A program made the translations under genes and the position numbers. This document shows, one piece after another, positions 5,812 to 8,250 of a DNA stretch of 8,250 nucleotides. Numbering within the stretch: position 1 is the first letter of the stretch; every line of letters starts with the position of its first letter. The DNA is from Ruminococcus flavefaciens. Its GTDB lineage: Bacteria; Bacillota; Clostridia; Oscillospirales; Ruminococcaceae. The notes beneath the pieces are model-generated. The model was not told where the DNA came from, did not search any database, and saw only the letters and a program-made list of their open reading frames with translations. The stretch is from positions 23,454 to 31,703 of the forward strand of contig DEDQ01000004.1 in assembly GCA_002350065.1 (NCBI GenBank), written 5' to 3'.

Positions 5812-7194
5812 ATGAACAAAAAAGCTTTACTTAGAACTGCGGCAGTTTTGTCTATATCTGCCACTCTTCTTTACAGCACCGTTTCATGCGGTGTTTCGGA
5901 CCTTATGAATATGCCGAATACTACTTATACTCTTGAGCATACGGACGTAGAGAACTTTATCAGCGTAACAGGCAAGGTAGAGGGCTCGAATGTAGTCAAG
6001 GTAACAAGTGAGGTCGCAACAAAGGTCAAGACTCTTAACGTAGGTATCGGAAGCAATGTCAAGGAGGGCGATGTGCTCTGCGTATTCGACAGCTCGTCTT
6101 TCCAGGAGGAATACGACAAGCTGAAGGAAAGCTCTGATATGGCTAACGAGAAGAGCGACAGTATGCATACAAAGAATGCGAAGGCTCTCGAGAGTGCAAA
6201 GTCGGACAAGACAGAGCAGCTCAAGCAGGCTCAGCGCGTTATTGATAATGCTGTTTCTGCCAAGGACAGAACACAGACCAAATGTGATGAAGCTTATGAT
6301 GCGATGAACGAGGCATACGATGCAGGAAATTACGAGCTCTACGCTACTAAGAAGGCAGAGTATGACCAGTATTCAGAAGCTGTTATCCAGTCCGATTCCG
6401 CTATACAGGACGCAAAGGACGCTTACGCGGCTACAGAAAAGCGCTGCAACGAAGCCATCACTGCAGCTCAGGAAATGATAGACAACGAGAAATACGACAA
6501 GGATACAACTATCCAGAATCAGCTCGACAAGCTTCAGGAGAGCATCGACAAATGTACAGTCAAGGCTCCCACAGACGGAATCATCACAGCTCTCAGCGTT
6601 GCAGAGGGAAGCGTTCCTACAGCTGAGGCTATCATGACTATCGAGGACAACTCAAAGCTCAGGATAAATGTTTCTATCAACGAGGCTGATATCCTCAATG
6701 TTGCAGAGGGACAGAAGGCTGTCATCACGACTTCCGCAACAGGAGAAGAGAAGTTCAGCGGCAAGGTATCCCGCGTAGTAAACATCATGAGCGGTCAGAA
6801 GGAAAACGCTCTCACAGGTGAAACGAGCGGCGGCGGATATTCTGCTGAGATAACTATCGACGAGGGAACTACTAACCTCCTCATCGGTATGAGTGCTAAG
6901 GTAAAGATAATCATGGACCAGAAGGACGATGTTCTTGCTGTTCCCTATGATTCCATAAAGGAGAACGATGACGGAACATTCTCTGTATTCGTTGCCGAGA
7001 AGAACGATAAAGGCTATAAGGCAAAGGAATTCAAAGTACAGAAGGGTATGGAGACAAACTACCTTACAGAGATCTCTTCATCAGAGCTCAAGGACGGCGA
7101 CCTTATCCTTACGGATGTTTCCGCTATTTCTGACGGAGACGATGTAACTGTTGCGGAAGGCTATGTAGACCCTGATACAACTGAGGGTGATTGA
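5812..7194 (+). CDS. MacA/HlyD-like adaptor subunit of an ABC exporter
   Basis: Extracytoplasmic adaptor (membrane fusion protein) that pairs with a MacB-type permease. It has 460 residues. A basic start (MNKK) and a hydrophobic stretch (about 9-24) form a signal peptide or anchor ending in TVSC with C26; this resembles a lipobox but has Thr rather than Leu/Val/Ile at -3, so lipidation is only probable. Next come the first lipoyl half (about 51-94, ...GSNVKEGDVLCVFD), a long charged helical hairpin (about 95-245, turn near 170), the second lipoyl half (CTVKAPTDGIITALSVAEG, 248-266), a beta-barrel (about 290-369) and a membrane-proximal domain (about 370-450) ending in an acidic tail. AAGGGAG (5795-5801) lies ten bases before ATG. 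It is first in an operon with the ATPase two bases downstream. Cargo unknown: MacAB-like pumps carry macrolides, peptides or lipids. Confidence 0.9.
   Translation: MNKKALLRTAAVLSISATLLYSTVSCGVSDLMNMPNTTYTLEHTDVENFISVTGKVEGSNVVKVTSEVATKVKTLNVGIGSNVKEGDVLCVFDSSSFQEEYDKLKESSDMANEKSDSMHTKNAKALESAKSDKTEQLKQAQRVIDNAVSAKDRTQTKCDEAYDAMNEAYDAGNYELYATKKAEYDQYSEAVIQSDSAIQDAKDAYAATEKRCNEAITAAQEMIDNEKYDKDTTIQNQLDKLQESIDKCTVKAPTDGIITALSVAEGSVPTAEAIMTIEDNSKLRINVSINEADILNVAEGQKAVITTSATGEEKFSGKVSRVVNIMSGQKENALTGETSGGGYSAEITIDEGTTNLLIGMSAKVKIIMDQKDDVLAVPYDSIKENDDGTFSVFVAEKNDKGYKAKEFKVQKGMETNYLTEISSSELKDGDLILTDVSAISDGDDVTVAEGYVDPDTTEGD
7183..7189 (+). promoter_or_regulatory. Ribosome binding site that decides the ATPase start
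   Basis: GAGGGTG lies within the last codons of the adaptor gene, seven bases before ATG 7197. The in-frame TTG at 7191 is only one base away from it, too close for initiation, so ATG 7197 is chosen. Confidence 0.8.
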
Positions 7195-7196
7195 GC

Positions 7197-7928
7197 ATGG
7201 CAAGAAAACTGATAACAATGAGAAATATCATCAAGAGATATTACATCGGTCAGCCGAATGAGCTCCAAATACTCAACGGCATCGACCTTGATATCCACGA
7301 AGGTGAATTTGTCTCTATAGTCGGTGCTTCCGGTTCGGGCAAGAGTACGCTCATGAACATGATAGGCGCTCTTGACAAGCCTACAGAGGGTACATATTAC
7401 CTCAACGATACCGATGTTAGTTCTCTTAATGATAAACAGCTCAGTGAAATAAGAAATAAGGAGATAGGATTCGTTTTCCAGACATTCAATCTTATCCCAA
7501 GATCAAATGCGCTGAAAAATGTCGAGCTCCCGATGCTCTATGCCGGCGTCAACAAGAAGGACCGCGAGAAAAGAGCTATGGAGCTGTTAAAGCTCGTTGA
7601 AATGGACGATAGATATACTCATAAGCCAAATGAGCTTTCAGGCGGACAGAAACAGCGTGTAGCCATTGCAAGAGCTATGGCTAATGACCCTTCGATAATC
7701 CTCGCAGACGAGCCGACCGGTGCTCTTGACAGTAAGACCGGACATCTCGTTATGGATATCTTCCACAAGCTCCACAAAGAGGAGGGCAAGACCATCGTCC
7801 TCATCACCCACAGCCCCGAGCTTGCATCTGAAACAGAGCGCATCATCACTATAAGCGACGGCTCTGTTATCTCCGATACGGGCTATAAGGGCGGAGCTGA
7901 TAATTCAGAAACGGAGGTGACAGCATAA
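7197..7928 (+). CDS. ABC transporter ATP-binding protein, MacB/LolD type
   Basis: Cytoplasmic ATPase that drives the permease encoded next. It has 243 residues from ATG 7197. All catalytic elements are intact: Walker A GASGSGKST (43-51), Q-loop Q95 in GFVFQTFNL, signature LSGGQKQR (147-154), Walker B IILADE (167-172) with E172, D-loop ALD (176-178) and the switch histidine H205 in LITHSPE. GFVFQ.FNLIP and RVAIARAM.NDPSIILADEPTGALD are typical of the LolD/MacB/FtsE group of mechanotransmission exporters. A short hydrophilic tail (about 225-243, Ser/Glu/Thr-rich) follows the core. It starts two bases after the adaptor stop, and its TAA shares one base with the permease ATG (TAATG). ATPase and permease are separate here, unlike the fused E. 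coli MacB. Substrate cannot be inferred from the ATPase. Confidence 0.95.
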   Translation: MARKLITMRNIIKRYYIGQPNELQILNGIDLDIHEGEFVSIVGASGSGKSTLMNMIGALDKPTEGTYYLNDTDVSSLNDKQLSEIRNKEIGFVFQTFNLIPRSNALKNVELPMLYAGVNKKDREKRAMELLKLVEMDDRYTHKPNELSGGQKQRVAIARAMANDPSIILADEPTGALDSKTGHLVMDIFHKLHKEEGKTIVLITHSPELASETERIITISDGSVISDTGYKGGADNSETEVTA

Positions 7929-8250
7929 TGAACCTCTGGGAAAACCTTAGAATGGCGCTGAGTTCGATATTTGCAAACAAGCTTCGTTCTCTGCTCACCA
8001 TGATAGGAATAATCATCGGTATCTGCGCTGTTATCACTATCACAACGCTTGGTACTACGCTGAGATCGACTATCACAACGACTCTCAACTCGCTTGGCTC
8101 GAATGTCATGGGTGTATATCCTGAAACAAGGGCAGATAATTACTATGACAGCGTTCAGGTTGAAATGACTGATGAAGATTACATAAAGTATTCGATGATA
8201 GAAGAGCTTATTGAAAAATATCCTGAGATAAGAGTTGCTGAGGAGAATCC
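7928..8250 (+). CDS. MacB/FtsX-like ABC permease, 3' end beyond window
   Basis: Membrane permease of the exporter. The first 107 codons are visible with no stop to the right edge. The start MNLWENLRMALSSIFANKLRS is a classic MacB-type amphipathic N-terminus, followed by a first membrane helix (about 22-44, SLLTMIGIIIGICAVITITTL) and then the extracytoplasmic domain (from about 48; LRSTITTTLNSLGSNVMGVYPET). Families of this type are about 400 aa with four membrane helices, so roughly three quarters lies outside. A textbook GGAGGTGA (7913-7920) lies seven bases before ATG, which overlaps the ATPase stop by one base. Clear partner of the two genes upstream. Confidence 0.9.
   Translation, partial: MNLWENLRMALSSIFANKLRSLLTMIGIIIGICAVITITTLGTTLRSTITTTLNSLGSNVMGVYPETRADNYYDSVQVEMTDEDYIKYSMIEELIEKYPEIRVAEEN

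Noticed and set aside
7191..7196. TTG start two codons upstream of the ATPase ATG
   Set aside because: Only one base separates it from the GAGGGTG site, while ATG 7197 has a normal seven-base spacing.
1..8250. Very frequent GAGCTC hexamers
   Set aside because: They arise mostly from Glu-Leu read as GAG CTC and Ala/Glu-Leu codon pairs in genes using GAG and CTC; no spacing pattern suggests a functional motif.
1..8250. Mobile element, prophage or CRISPR signals
   Set aside because: No transposase, integrase, terminal repeats, spaced direct repeats or attachment site could be found; the genes are housekeeping-type with uniform codon use.

Overview
The window looks like chromosomal DNA of a low-to-mid GC Firmicute, most likely a ruminococcal/clostridial (Oscillospiraceae-type) gut or rumen anaerobe. 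That assignment is inference. It rests on purine-rich AGGAGG-type ribosome binding sites in front of the genes, sigma-A-like TTGACA-17-TATAAT promoters, frequent GAG/CTC/AAG codons, and the protein set: a BCAT-type aminotransferase, a long serine acetyltransferase, a UvrX/YqjW-like Y-family polymerase and a DUF1015 protein. I see no rRNA, tRNA, CRISPR array, transposase, integrase or attachment site.

Layout. (1) Positions 1-938 hold the 3' part of a branched-chain aminotransferase gene (+), which lost roughly its first 40-45 codons to the window edge. (2) Positions 978-1925 hold a serine O-acetyltransferase gene on the minus strand. It converges on the aminotransferase, and the two share a hairpin at 950-974 that can terminate both. 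(3) Positions 1926-2117 form a divergent promoter region. It carries a consensus promoter for each direction and three LexA-like GAAC-N4 sites beside or inside the promoter of the next gene. (4) Positions 2118-3644 encode a 508-aa Y-family translesion polymerase (+). (5) Positions 3737-5562 hold a two-gene unit: a Maf-type nucleotide pyrophosphatase and a DUF1015 protein joined by a 4-base ATGA overlap. The unit starts at its own promoter and ends in a strong terminator. (6) Positions 5641-5811 hold two near-identical consensus promoters 106 bp apart, with two palindromes between them. (7) From 5812 to the right edge lies a tightly packed MacA/MacB-like export operon: adaptor, ABC ATPase and the start of a MacB-type permease that runs off the window.

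How the genes work together. The export genes should form one machine: an adaptor anchored at the outer face of the membrane, a permease and its ATPase. Their spacing of +2 and -1 bases suggests co-translation. The polymerase and Maf both bear on nucleotide quality and mutagenesis, but each has its own promoter, so their adjacency is only suggestive. Serine acetyltransferase (cysteine from serine) and the aminotransferase (branched-chain amino acids) are core amino-acid metabolism. The least understood parts are the DUF1015 protein and the regulatory logic of the doubled promoter in front of the exporter. I did not find a clearly new multi-gene defence or mobile system here.
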